Shown in pieces: positions 1 to 8,055 of a stretch of 33,771 nucleotides of DNA. How positions within the stretch are numbered: position 1 is the first letter of the stretch; every line of letters starts with the position of its first letter. The translations under genes and the position numbers were made by a program. The DNA is taken from contig MUNB01000170.1 of the NCBI GenBank assembly GCA_002154345.1, positions 1 to 33,771 of the forward strand, given 5' to 3'. The notes under the pieces were generated by a model. It was given only the letters and a program-made list of their open reading frames with translations. It searched no databases and was not told where the DNA came from. The DNA comes from Streptomyces griseus. GTDB taxonomy: Bacteria > Actinomycetota > Actinomycetes > Streptomycetales > Streptomycetaceae.

Positions 1-2
1 GC

Positions 3-947
3 TCACGCCAGTCCGGCCGCCGCGCCGTGGGCCCGCAGCGCGTCCACCGCGGCCGTGATCGCCGGTCGCCGCGCCGCCTCCGTACGCCACAGCGCGTACA
101 GCCGGCGCTCGGGCACCGGGTCCAGCCGCACCGCCTCCACCCCGTCCGGGAGCGGCCCCCGCCCCAGCCGGGGCATCATCGCGATGCCCAGACCTGCGGC
201 CACCAGCGCGAGTTGGGTGTGGTTCTCCTCCGCCCGGTGCCGGATGTCGGGCTCGTGCCCCGCCGTGCGCAGCGTCCGCACCAGCCAGTCGTGGCACACC
301 GTCCCCGGCGGCTGGCAGATCCACCGCTCGCGCGCCAGCTCCTCGCGCCGCACCCCGTCCCGCCCGGCCAGCGCATGGTCCCCGGGCACCAGCAGATCGC
401 ACCGGTCGACTCCGATCACCGCCTGGGCCAGGCCCTCCGGGGCGGGCAGCGGGGCGATGTCCCAGTCGTGCGCCACGGCCAGATCCACGACCCCCTTCGC
501 GGCCAGGTCCACCGACAGATGCGGATCCACCTCGTCCAGCCGGACGTCCAGCGCCGGGTGGTCCCGGTCCAGCCCGGCCAGCACCCCCGGCAGCAGCCCC
601 CGCGCGGCCGAGGCGAACGCGGCGATCGTCAGCCGACCCGTCGGCAGCCCCCGGCGCTCCTCCAGCTCCGTCTCCGCCTGCTCCATGATGGCCAGCAGCC
701 GCTGGGCCGTGCCCGCCAGCCGCAACGCCTCCTCGGTCAGCGCCACCCCGCGCCCCCGCCGCTCCAGCAACGTCGTCCGGGTCTCCCGCTCCAGCTTGGT
801 GATCTGCTGGGAGATCGCGGACGGGGTGTAGCCGAGGGCGGCCGCCGCACCCGCGACGGAGCCGTGGACGGAGACCGCGTGCAGGGCGCGCAGCCGGGCC
901 AGATCGAGCACGGTGACCTCATCCTTCGGGGCGTCTTCCGGGGGCAT
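3..947 (-). CDS. LysR-family transcriptional regulator
   Basis: A 314-aa DNA-binding regulator. The N-terminal winged helix-turn-helix (about residues 15-75) contains the typical LysR pattern AAAALGYTPSAISQQI. It is followed by a linker helix and a periplasmic-binding-protein-like effector domain (about 100-305) starting at GRLTIAAFASA. The length is normal for the family and the stop lies at the very edge of the window, so the gene appears complete. It is transcribed away from an EamA transporter, with about 76 bp between the two starts containing a palindrome of LysR-box form. By the usual LysR logic it probably controls itself and the transporter. The effector cannot be inferred. Confidence 0.93.
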   Translation of the reverse strand: MPPEDAPKDEVTVLDLARLRALHAVSVHGSVAGAAAALGYTPSAISQQITKLERETRTTLLERRGRGVALTEEALRLAGTAQRLLAIMEQAETELEERRGLPTGRLTIAAFASAARGLLPGVLAGLDRDHPALDVRLDEVDPHLSVDLAAKGVVDLAVAHDWDIAPLPAPEGLAQAVIGVDRCDLLVPGDHALAGRDGVRREELARERWICQPPGTVCHDWLVRTLRTAGHEPDIRHRAEENHTQLALVAAGLGIAMMPRLGRGPLPDGVEAVRLDPVPERRLYALWRTEAARRPAITAAVDALRAHGAAAGLA

Positions 948-949
948 TC

Positions 950-964
950 TTCAGCAGCGCTGAA
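950..964. promoter_or_regulatory. LysR-type palindromic operator candidate
   Basis: The sequence TTCAGCAGCGCTGAA is a 6-bp perfect inverted repeat around a 3-bp centre and matches the T-N11-A form of LysR boxes. It starts three bases from the LysR start codon, in the LysR/EamA divergent region. A second copy of the half-site in inverted orientation (CTGCTGAA, 1006-1013) lies just before the EamA start, which would suit a bound tetramer. That the LysR protein here binds it is inference. Confidence 0.55.
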
Positions 965-1023
965 TTCCATCATGAAGGAATCGGTGCTGGTGCTACACGG
1001 TCATCCTGCTGAATGCTCGCCCC

Positions 1024-2160
1024 ATGCGTCCACGCCATATCGCCCTGGCCGTGCTCGTCGCGGCACTCTGGGGCGTGAACTTCGTCGTGATCGAGCTGGG
1101 GCTCGACCACTTCCCGCCGCTCCTCTTCTCCGCGCTGCGCTTCCTCGTCGCCGCCGTGCCCGCGATCTTCCTCCTGGGCCGGCCGTCGGTGGCCTGGAAG
1201 TGGGTCGTGGGCGTCGGGCTGGTCCTGGGGGTGGGGAAGTTCGGGCTGCTGTTCATCGGCATGGACCAGGGGATGCCCGCCGGGCTCTCCTCCCTGGTCC
1301 TCCAGGTCCAGGCCGTCTTCACCGCCCTGTTCGCCGCCCTCGCCCTCTCCGAGCGGCCCGGCCGGGTCCGGCTGGCGGGCATGGCCGTCGCGCTCGCGGG
1401 CATCGGGGTGGCCGCCGTGGACGAGGGCGGGGGCGGCCCGGTCCTCGCGTTCGTCCTCGTGGTCGGCGCGGCGGCCTGCTGGGGCGTGTCCAACGTGCTC
1501 ACCCGCCGGGCCGCCCCCAAGGACGCGCTGACCTTCATGGTCTGGGTCTCGGCCGTCCCGGTGCTGCCGCTGCTGGGCCTGTCGCTCCTCTTCGAGGGCC
1601 CGGACCGGGACGCGGAGGCGCTGGCCGCGCTCGACTGGAGCGGGGCGGGCATCATCCTGTTCGTCGCCTGGGTGAGCACGGTGTTCGGCTTCGGGGCCTG
1701 GGGCTTCCTGCTCCGGCAGTACCCCGCCTCGTCCGTGGCGCCCTTCACCCTGCTCGTCCCGGTCTTCGGGATGTCCTCGGCGGCGCTGGTGCTCGGCGAG
1801 GAGGTGAGCCCGCTGCGCTGGTGCGCGGCGGTGCTGCTGGTGGGCGGGGTGGCGCTGACCTCGGGCGTCGGGCCCGGCACCGCGACGCGCCGACCGGAGC
1901 CCGCCGCCGGGGGTGTGGCCGAGGGTGTCGCGCCCGCCGCCGGTGCCGCCGCGACGCCCGCCGCCGGATCCGCTACCGCTACTGCTTCGGTGCTCCGAGC
2001 CGCAGCAGATACTCACGCCCCGCGCCCAGCAGACCCGGCAGCTCCGCCGCCCCCGGGTGCCAGCGCTTCTCGTACTCCCAGCACACCCACGTCTCCGGAT
2101 CCAGCCCGTCCAGGCACTCCGCCAACGGCAGCGCCCCGGCCCCCAGTGCGAGCGGAGTGA
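1024..2160 (+). CDS. EamA/DMT-family membrane transporter with read-through tail
   Basis: A 378-aa integral membrane protein of the drug/metabolite transporter superfamily. The first about 285 residues hold ten hydrophobic segments in two EamA repeats, beginning RPRHIALAVLVAALWGVNFV. This family commonly exports amino acids or small metabolites, and the substrate here is unknown. From about residue 290 the protein becomes an Ala/Pro/Ser/Thr-rich tail with no hydrophobic segment. The last 182 bp overlap the 3' end of the convergent isomerase gene, so the tail is probably read-through coding after loss of the ancestral stop. No Shine-Dalgarno sequence is obvious before the ATG, so a leaderless message is possible. 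Its partner regulator is the divergent LysR gene. Confidence 0.88.
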   Translation: MRPRHIALAVLVAALWGVNFVVIELGLDHFPPLLFSALRFLVAAVPAIFLLGRPSVAWKWVVGVGLVLGVGKFGLLFIGMDQGMPAGLSSLVLQVQAVFTALFAALALSERPGRVRLAGMAVALAGIGVAAVDEGGGGPVLAFVLVVGAAACWGVSNVLTRRAAPKDALTFMVWVSAVPVLPLLGLSLLFEGPDRDAEALAALDWSGAGIILFVAWVSTVFGFGAWGFLLRQYPASSVAPFTLLVPVFGMSSAALVLGEEVSPLRWCAAVLLVGGVALTSGVGPGTATRRPEPAAGGVAEGVAPAAGAAATPAAGSATATASVLRAAADTHAPRPADPAAPPPPGASASRTPSTPTSPDPARPGTPPTAAPRPPVRAE

Positions 2161-2767
2161 GGTCCTCCGCCGACGCGACGTCCTTCACCTGTACGTAGCC
2201 GAGGTGCGGGGCCAGCACCGCATGGCTCGCGGCCGGCTCCTCACCGGCGAGCCAGGTGTGCAGGACGTCCCAGATCGCGCCGACCCGGGGGTGCCCGACC
2301 GTGGCGACGACCCGGGCGACGTCGAGGCCCGCCCGGTGCGAGTCATGGGTCTCCAGCAGGATGCTCACGCCCATGTCGGCGGCGGCCGGGGCCGCCGCCC
2401 CGAGCCGCCGGGCGGCCGTCGCGTCGGCCTCCGCCTGCTCCTGGTCGCCGCCGCCGGGGAACACCCGGACATAGGACGCGCCCAGGTCGCGGGCGAGCTT
2501 CACCAGTTCGGCCAGTTCCGCGAGGACCGCCTCGTCGTCGCCCTCGGCGGCCGCCTTCACATAACCGGCGAGCGCCAGGATCTCCACCCCGCCGGCCTTG
2601 AACGCCTCGACCACATCGGCCCGTTCCAGCGAGGAGAGCCCCAGGTGCACCGGCTCCTCCGGATGGACGCGCAGCTCCACCCCCTGGTAGCCGTGGTCGG
2701 CGGCGAGCCGGACGACCTCGGCGACCGGCGTACCGGGCACTCCGAGCGTGGAGAAAGCGAGCTTCAT
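1979..2767 (-). CDS. Sugar phosphate isomerase/epimerase (xylose isomerase-like TIM barrel)
   Basis: A 262-aa protein of the AP-endonuclease-2/xylose-isomerase-like TIM-barrel family. It starts MKLAFSTLGVPG and carries barrel-strand patterns such as GYQGVELRV, ILLETHD, GAIWDVLHTW and YVQVKDV, whose acidic and His residues normally ligate the catalytic metal. Family members isomerise or epimerise sugars and inositol-like keto compounds. The exact substrate cannot be read from sequence. An AAGGA-type ribosome site precedes the ATG. Its 3' end is overlapped antisense by the EamA gene. It is a distant relative of the isomerase-like gene at 28163-29011 but shows no operon link to it. Confidence 0.85.
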   Translation of the reverse strand: MKLAFSTLGVPGTPVAEVVRLAADHGYQGVELRVHPEEPVHLGLSSLERADVVEAFKAGGVEILALAGYVKAAAEGDDEAVLAELAELVKLARDLGASYVRVFPGGGDQEQAEADATAARRLGAAAPAAADMGVSILLETHDSHRAGLDVARVVATVGHPRVGAIWDVLHTWLAGEEPAASHAVLAPHLGYVQVKDVASAEDLTPLALGAGALPLAECLDGLDPETWVCWEYEKRWHPGAAELPGLLGAGREYLLRLGAPKQ

Positions 2768-2853
2768 CGTGCGTGTCCTTCCCTTGGTGCCGACGCCCCG
2801 CTCCTGCCCGCCGGGCCGGTGGCTACTCCCGGGCGCCGGTGGCGCCGGTGACC

Positions 2854-3471
2854 TCAGCCGACGCCCCGCAGCAGTCGCTCCAGGCTACCCAGCAGTTTCA
2901 GCGCGTCCTCGCGCCGCGCACCCTCCAGCGCGCCCCCGGCGGACACCGCGCGCTGCTCGGCCTCGCGCACCCGCTCCGGCGTGAGCACCCGCAGGGCGGC
3001 GGCGGCCTGCCGGGCGAACATCGCGAGCAGATCCAGCTCCCGGACGCCCGACCGGGCCTGCGGGGACGGATCTAGCACCTCCAGGACGCCGAGGATCCGG
3101 GCGTCGCTGATGAGCGGGGCCGCCATCAGGGCGTTCGGCACATACGCGGTCGACTCCGCCAGCGAACGGTCGAAGGACGGATCGGCGCTCAGGTCGTCCA
3201 CCACCATCGGCTCGCCGGAGGTCGCCACCCACCCGGCGATCCCGCGCCCGGCCGGGAACCGGCGGCCCACGAGGAACTCCTCGCCCTGCCCGGACACGGC
3301 CTGGAAGACCAGCTCGTCCGCCTCCTCGTCGAGCAGGAAGACCGAACTGGCCTCGGCCCCGAAGATGGCGCGGGCCACGTCGACGACCGACTGGAGCAGC
3401 TCGCTGCGCGGCGCGTCGGCGACCGTGGCGGTGGCGGAGAAGGAGGTGGCGGAATCAGTTCTCGGAGTCAT
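2854..3471 (-). CDS. GAF-domain protein, last gene of the radical SAM operon
   Basis: A 205-aa protein dominated by one GAF domain (about residues 20-165), with characteristic segments AEASSVFLLDEEADELVF, GRGIAGWVATSGEPMVVDDL and LMAAPLISDARILGVLEVLD. GAF domains bind small ligands or sense redox state. No output domain such as a kinase, HTH or phosphatase is visible, so it probably acts through a partner. The ATG at 3471 has an AGGAG site 9 nt upstream and overlaps the end of the protease gene by 17 bp, which implies translational coupling. A longer reading from 3522 is possible but lacks a good ribosome site. Its presence in the operon suggests signalling together with the cyclase/ATPase gene; that is inference. 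Confidence 0.85.
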   Translation of the reverse strand: MTPRTDSATSFSATATVADAPRSELLQSVVDVARAIFGAEASSVFLLDEEADELVFQAVSGQGEEFLVGRRFPAGRGIAGWVATSGEPMVVDDLSADPSFDRSLAESTAYVPNALMAAPLISDARILGVLEVLDPSPQARSGVRELDLLAMFARQAAAALRVLTPERVREAEQRAVSAGGALEGARREDALKLLGSLERLLRGVG

Positions 3472-4384
3472 CACGGATATCTCCTGCCGGAGTGGAAGAA
3501 GGACGCGGTGCGGGGCGCACATTGGCCGCGGACAGATAGAGGGCGTTCTTGAGCTGGAAGGCCGTCATCCGCGGATGCGCGGACAGGACGCGGGCGCAGA
3601 GCCCGGCGACGTACGGCGTGGCGAAGCTGTTCCCCGTGGTGCGGATCGTCCGGCCGCCCAGCCACGGCACGGTCACGTTCTGGCCCGGGCCGAAGAACTC
3701 CACCGGGGGATCCGGGTTGTACAGATGCAGTTCGGGATCGTCCTCCTGGTGGCTGCCCACCGAGATCACCGAGGCGAACCGCCAGGGGAAGCTCTCCACC
3801 GGGGTGTTGTGGGCCGAGGCGACGATCACCGTACGGGCGAAGTAGGCGCTGTCGGCCAGGCTGTGCAGCTCCTGCGCGAACCGGGTACGGGTCGTCGACA
3901 GACTGAGGTTGACCACGTCGAAGCGCTGCTCCACCGCCCAGCGCAGCCCGGCCATGAGGACGTCGCCGGTGCCGGAGAACCGCTCCCCGAGCACCCGCAC
4001 ACTGTGGATCTCGCACTCCGGGGCGGTCCGGCGGACGATGCCCGCGCACGCGGTGCCGTGGCCGCAGGTGTCCCCGGTGGTCGTCGGCTCGACCGCGATC
4101 TCGCCGCTCTCCCCGTCCTTGACGACCACCCAGGAACCGGCCAGCGGGCCGATCAGCGGATGGTCCCGCTCCACACCCGAGTCCACCACGCAGACGCGTA
4201 CGCCGCGGCCGGTGGCGGGCCCGGTGGGGCGGCCGAGCGGGGGTCCGGCGTCCGCGAGCACCGGTACGTCGTCGGGGCCGCGCCCGCGCAGACTCCAGGT
4301 CAGGCCCTGCCCCGGGGCCGTACGCGCCCGGGGCCGTACCGATTCCGCCTGTGCCTGCGCCGGTGCCGGTTCCGTGGTCGTCAT
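3455..4384 (-). CDS. S8 subtilisin-like serine peptidase, apparently cytosolic
   Basis: A 309-aa subtilisin-family protease. The catalytic triad is visible: Asp68 in CVVDSGVERDHP, His109 in CGHGTACAG and Ser253 in GNSFATPYVAG. Asn193 in ASAHNTP is the probable oxyanion residue. There is no signal peptide, no prodomain of usual size and no membrane anchor, so the enzyme is expected to stay in the cytosol or leave by another route. It lies 3 bp downstream of the cyclase/ATPase gene with its own GAGAGGAG site, in the operon of a radical SAM enzyme and a candidate precursor. A leader peptidase role is therefore plausible for this peptide or for the neighbouring lanthipeptides. Regulatory proteolysis is an alternative. 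Confidence 0.9.
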   Translation of the reverse strand: MTTTEPAPAQAQAESVRPRARTAPGQGLTWSLRGRGPDDVPVLADAGPPLGRPTGPATGRGVRVCVVDSGVERDHPLIGPLAGSWVVVKDGESGEIAVEPTTTGDTCGHGTACAGIVRRTAPECEIHSVRVLGERFSGTGDVLMAGLRWAVEQRFDVVNLSLSTTRTRFAQELHSLADSAYFARTVIVASAHNTPVESFPWRFASVISVGSHQEDDPELHLYNPDPPVEFFGPGQNVTVPWLGGRTIRTTGNSFATPYVAGLCARVLSAHPRMTAFQLKNALYLSAANVRPAPRPSSTPAGDIRDDSEN

Positions 4385-4387
4385 CGG

Positions 4388-7300
4388 TCAGCTCCTCTCC
4401 CTCGTCGTGGCCATGGCCAGAGGCGGGTGCGCGAGGAACCCGGAGACCCGGCGCACCCCCGGCAGATGCCCCTTGCCCGTGAAGTGCGCCCCGGCCGACC
4501 GGGCCGAGGCCCCGGCCTCCGGCCACCGGCCCAGGGCGGCGAGCGTGTGCGCCCGGTCCAGCTCGGCCGTCGCCTGCACCAGCGGTGAATCGGTGAGCAG
4601 CGAGGCCCGGACCGCCCGGTCCGCGTGCCCGGCCGCCTCCTCGGGGGCGGACCGGGCCGCCAGCCGGGCCCGCAGCCCCGCCAGATCCACCGCGTCCGCC
4701 CGGCTCAGCCCCGAGGTGTCGCCGACGCCCGCCAGCCGGGCGGCGGCCAGGTCCTCGCGGCCCTCGTCCAGCTCCAGGCGGGCCGCGTCCAGCGCCACCG
4801 CCGTCCGCATCCCCGCCGCCCCCGTGCGCCGGGCCGCCGCGTCCGCCCGGCCCAGCAGCTCCAGCGCGGCGGCGCTCCGGCCGGACAGCGCCTCCACCGT
4901 CGCCCGGAACACCGGCAGGAAGACCTCCGCCTCCGCGAACCCCAGCTTCCCGGCCAGCCGTTCCGCCTCGGCCAGGCAGCCCCGCGCCTCCTCGGTCCGG
5001 CCCTGGAGCGCGTACAGCACCGCCAGCGGGCAGTTGAGGGTGATCCGGACCGTGGGCCGGCCCGCACCGTGCGCCGCCAGCAGCGTCCGGCAGCGGACCA
5101 CCGCGGCGGGCACCGGAACCGGCCCGCGCCACAGCGAGATGCCGATCGCGCCGAGCGCCCCGGCCCGCTCCGGCTCCGCACCGGCCAGCACGGCGTGCTC
5201 CAGCGCCCGCGCCTGGTCCCGCTCCGCCTCCTCGTGCCGCCCGGACCGCTGGAACTGCTGGGCGAGCCGCAGATGCGCGCGGGCCCGGCCGGTCGAGTCG
5301 CCGGCCGCCTCGAAGACCGGCAGTACGGTACGGGCCACGGCGGCGGGGCCGGGCGCGGCGGCCGGATCCAGCACCGCGAGCGCGAGCCGGGCGTGCGCCG
5401 CCTCCACCGCGTCGGCCCCCGAGTCCCGTACCCGGCGCAGCAGTTCGGCCCCTTCGCCGGTGCGGCCCAGCGCGACGCGGACCTCGCCGAGCCGCCGCGC
5501 CGCCGCCGGATCGCCGGGGCACAGGTCCACCGCGCGTTCCAGCAGCCCGTGCGCCCAGTGCAGGTCGGACCGGGCGGCGGCCTGCGCCCCGGCCCGGCCC
5601 AGCGCGGCGGCGGCCCGGTCGCGCAGCCGCCGGGCCGCGTCGTCCAGCAGACCCAGCTCGGCGCGGTAGCGGTAGGCGCGCTCCAGATGGCCGCCCACCG
5701 CACCGTCGCCGGCGCGCAGCACGCTGGGCAGCTCCGCCGCCCAGGCATGGCGGTCCGCCTTGGCCCGCTTGGACAGCGAGGCGTACGCGACCTCGTGGAC
5801 CAGCCCGCTGCTGAACCGGTACGCCGCCTCCTCCCGGCCGCCCGGCGGCCCCGACTCCACCAACCGGCGGCGGCCCAGCACCGCCAGCGCCTCCTCGACG
5901 CGCCGCCGGTGTTCGGGGCCGGCCGCGCCCGTGAGCGGACCGGGGCCGTGGCCCTCCCCGGCCTGTACGGAGAGCTCCAGCCGGACCAGCTCCGGTGCGG
6001 TGAACTCCCGGCCGATCACGGCGGCCAGGTCCACCACCCCGCGCTCCGCCCGGGCCAGCGCCCCGATGCGGGCGCCGAGGAGGGCCTGGAGCGTGGGCGG
6101 CAGTTCCTCGCCGGGGGCCGGGCCGCCGCCGGGGCGGGAAGCGGTCGCCGGGTCCTCCCGGTCGCCGACCAGGAGCTGTTCCAGGTAGAGCGGATTGCCC
6201 CCGGCCCGTGCCAGGACCCGGTCGTCCACCGGGGCAGGACCGCCGTCCGCACCGGCGAGACCGGCGGCGAGCCGGGCCGCTTCCTCGCGGGGGAGGCCGG
6301 TGAGCTGGAGGTGGCCCGCACCGGCCGGGGGTTCGCCGTCCTCGCCCGGTCCGTCCGGCCGCCCGGCGCAGAGCACCAGCACGCCCGCGCACCCCGAGCC
6401 GTCCGTCAGCCGGTGCACCGTGCGGACCAGCAGCGGGGCCGCCGCGTGCCAGTCGTCCAGCACCAGCACGACCGGGCGGATACGGGCGGCCCGTTCCAGG
6501 ACCGCCGTCAGGGCCGCGCACATGTCCTCGAAGGGCGCGTTCGGCGTGCCGTCGCGCAGCAGGCCCCCGGAGAGCAGGGCCATCGCGTCGTCGACCGCCA
6601 GCCCGTCGACCGCCGGCCCGTCGGCTCCGCCCTGCGCCCTGTCCACTGCCGGATCCACCGCCGGACCCACCGGAGGAACCGTCGGCCGACCCGCCGACCG
6701 ACCTGCCTGAGGGCCTGCCGACTGACCCGCCGGGGGACCGACCAGTGAACGCACCGCGTCGGCCAGCGCCGCGAGGGTGCCGTGGTCCCCGTAACTGCGG
6801 CACCGCCCCGCCCCGTACACCAGCGCGCCGGACGCGGACCGCCCCGCCAGCCACTCCCGTACCAGCCGGGTCTTGCCGATGCCCGCCTCCCCGGTGACCC
6901 GCAGCAGCCCGGCGCCACCGCCGTCGACGGCCCGCTCCAGGGCGGCGTCCAGCGCCTGCCGCTCGGCGTCGCGGCCGACGAAGGGGACGTCGAAGCGGCG
7001 CAGCAGCTCGGGGTCGTCCGCGCCCAGCGCGAGCAGCCGGTAGGCCTCCACGCTGTCCCGCTTGCCCTTCAGCCGCAGTGGCCCGGTGGGCTCGGCGCGC
7101 ACCGTCGGCCCGGCGGCGAGCAGCGTCCCCGGGCCGATCAGGATCTCGCCCCGGCCCGCGTTCTGCTCCAGCCGGGCGGCGATGTTGACGGTCTCCCCGG
7201 AGACCAGGGCCTGCCGGGCGGTCGCGTCCGAACCCGCCACCACCTGACCGGTGTTGACGCCGACGCGGGTGGCCAGCTCGATGCCGAGGGTGGCGGTCAG

Positions 7301-7744
7301 CTCCTCGTTCAGCCGGGCCAGCGCCCGGCGCATCCCGAGCGCCGCCGCCAGCGCCCGGCGGGCGTCGTCGTCACGGACCACCGGCACGCCGAACACCGCC
7401 ATCACCGCGTCCCCGATGAACTTCTCCGGAGTGCCGCCCCGCGCCACGATCTCCGCGCTCATCGCCTCGAAGTACCGCAGGGTCACCGTCCGCAGCGTCT
7501 CCGGATCGAGCACCCCGGACAGCGCGGTGGACCCGACGAGATCGCAGAACAGCACGGTCACCGGCTTGCGTTCGTCACCGGCCGGGGCGACGGCGGAAGC
7601 GGTCGCGGCGGCAGCCGGCGGGCCGGCGGTGTCCGTGGCGCCCGCGGTGGTCGCGGTGGACGCGGCGGTCGCGCACGGTGTTCCGCAGGAGGAACAGAAA
7701 CGGGCCGTCGGCGGCAGATCCTGCCGGCACGCGAGGCAGTTCAT
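4388..7744 (-). CDS. Class III cyclase domain / AAA-type ATPase / helical-repeat regulator
   Basis: A 1118-aa three-part protein. A zinc ribbon at the N-terminus uses Cys3, Cys6, Cys17 and Cys20. A class III nucleotidyl cyclase domain (about 58-230) keeps the metal-binding Asp68 (VLFCDLVGST) and Asp112 (EKFIGDAVMAVFG), with Lys108 in the usual base-recognition place and NIAARLE as the transition-state segment. A STAND/AAA ATPase follows, with Walker A GEAGIGKTR (Lys291) and Walker B VLVLDDW. The rest is alpha-helical, TPR-like. A low-complexity Gly/Ala/Pro/Val linker sits around residues 335-385. Such proteins are common in actinomycetes as large signal-responsive ATPases. Here it sits between the candidate precursor and the protease, so it may regulate or power maturation. 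AAGGA precedes the ATG. Confidence 0.88.
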   Translation of the reverse strand: MNCLACRQDLPPTARFCSSCGTPCATAASTATTAGATDTAGPPAAAATASAVAPAGDERKPVTVLFCDLVGSTALSGVLDPETLRTVTLRYFEAMSAEIVARGGTPEKFIGDAVMAVFGVPVVRDDDARRALAAALGMRRALARLNEELTATLGIELATRVGVNTGQVVAGSDATARQALVSGETVNIAARLEQNAGRGEILIGPGTLLAAGPTVRAEPTGPLRLKGKRDSVEAYRLLALGADDPELLRRFDVPFVGRDAERQALDAALERAVDGGGAGLLRVTGEAGIGKTRLVREWLAGRSASGALVYGAGRCRSYGDHGTLAALADAVRSLVGPPAGQSAGPQAGRSAGRPTVPPVGPAVDPAVDRAQGGADGPAVDGLAVDDAMALLSGGLLRDGTPNAPFEDMCAALTAVLERAARIRPVVLVLDDWHAAAPLLVRTVHRLTDGSGCAGVLVLCAGRPDGPGEDGEPPAGAGHLQLTGLPREEAARLAAGLAGADGGPAPVDDRVLARAGGNPLYLEQLLVGDREDPATASRPGGGPAPGEELPPTLQALLGARIGALARAERGVVDLAAVIGREFTAPELVRLELSVQAGEGHGPGPLTGAAGPEHRRRVEEALAVLGRRRLVESGPPGGREEAAYRFSSGLVHEVAYASLSKRAKADRHAWAAELPSVLRAGDGAVGGHLERAYRYRAELGLLDDAARRLRDRAAAALGRAGAQAAARSDLHWAHGLLERAVDLCPGDPAAARRLGEVRVALGRTGEGAELLRRVRDSGADAVEAAHARLALAVLDPAAAPGPAAVARTVLPVFEAAGDSTGRARAHLRLAQQFQRSGRHEEAERDQARALEHAVLAGAEPERAGALGAIGISLWRGPVPVPAAVVRCRTLLAAHGAGRPTVRITLNCPLAVLYALQGRTEEARGCLAEAERLAGKLGFAEAEVFLPVFRATVEALSGRSAAALELLGRADAAARRTGAAGMRTAVALDAARLELDEGREDLAAARLAGVGDTSGLSRADAVDLAGLRARLAARSAPEEAAGHADRAVRASLLTDSPLVQATAELDRAHTLAALGRWPEAGASARSAGAHFTGKGHLPGVRRVSGFLAHPPLAMATTRERS

Positions 7745-7772
7745 GGCGGGTCCTTCTCTCCGATGTCGGGCG

Positions 7773-7820
7773 GGTACGGGCCCGCTACCGGCGCTCGATG
7801 GCCGGCTACGGGCCCGTACC
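7773..7820 (-). terminator. Long hairpin after the small gene (terminator or attenuator)
   Basis: Arms at 7773-7792 and 7801-7820 are near-perfect inverted repeats: 12 paired bases (GGTACGGGCCCG) continue, after a small bulge, into a CGGC stretch, with an 8-nt loop. On the minus strand it begins 16 nt after the stop of the 72-aa gene and ends before the cyclase/ATPase gene. No U-tract follows. This is the usual place for a partial terminator that raises precursor-peptide mRNA above the downstream genes. Confidence 0.6.
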
Positions 7821-7836
7821 GCTGATCGGTCGCCGG

Positions 7837-8055
7837 TCAGAACAGCGCGCCGCCGGCGATCTCGCCGTGCGCCTGTACCTCGGGACCGACGGCGTCCAGC
7901 CGGCTCTTCACATCGAGCAGCAGCGCCAGTTCCTCCGGCGTCAGCCCGCTCAGCACCTCGCGCTGCTCCTCGGTGAGGAGGTCCACGGGGAAGCCCGCTT
8001 CGTACAACGCGTCGGGCAGCACGGTCCGTTCGCCGTTCTCGGGTGGTCCGGTCAT
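7837..8055 (-). CDS. 72-aa cysteine-free small protein, candidate RiPP precursor
   Basis: A 72-aa acidic protein starting MTGPPENGERTVLPDALYEA. It has a central amphipathic region (LLTEEQREVLSGLTPEELAL, then DVKSRLDA) and a short Gly-rich tail ending GEIAGGALF. It overlaps the preceding gene by ATGA, has a GGGAG ribosome site, and is followed by a strong hairpin. Size, position beside a radical SAM gene and the leader-like helix plus short tail all suggest a RiPP precursor. It resembles what I recall being annotated as 'aroma-sacti cluster domain' proteins, but I could not check that. It contains no cysteine, so thioether (sactipeptide) chemistry on it is impossible. Carbon-carbon, epimerisation or backbone modification would be needed. 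A chaperone or carrier role is the alternative. Confidence 0.75.
   Translation of the reverse strand: MTGPPENGERTVLPDALYEAGFPVDLLTEEQREVLSGLTPEELALLLDVKSRLDAVGPEVQAHGEIAGGALF

Noticed and set aside
3472-3522. Longer GAF protein start
   Set aside because: The upstream ATG has no ribosome site, whereas the ATG at 3471 has AGGAG at good spacing.
3455-4384. Secreted subtilisin
   Set aside because: The N-terminus is hydrophilic, with no signal peptide or membrane segment.
5000-7700. Large plus-strand open frames over the cyclase/ATPase gene
   Set aside because: They are antisense frames typical of GC-rich coding DNA; the protein on the minus strand has clear motifs and ordered codon use.
7837-8055. 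Sactipeptide thioether precursor
   Set aside because: The 72-aa protein contains no cysteine, so a Cys-to-alpha-carbon thioether is impossible in it.
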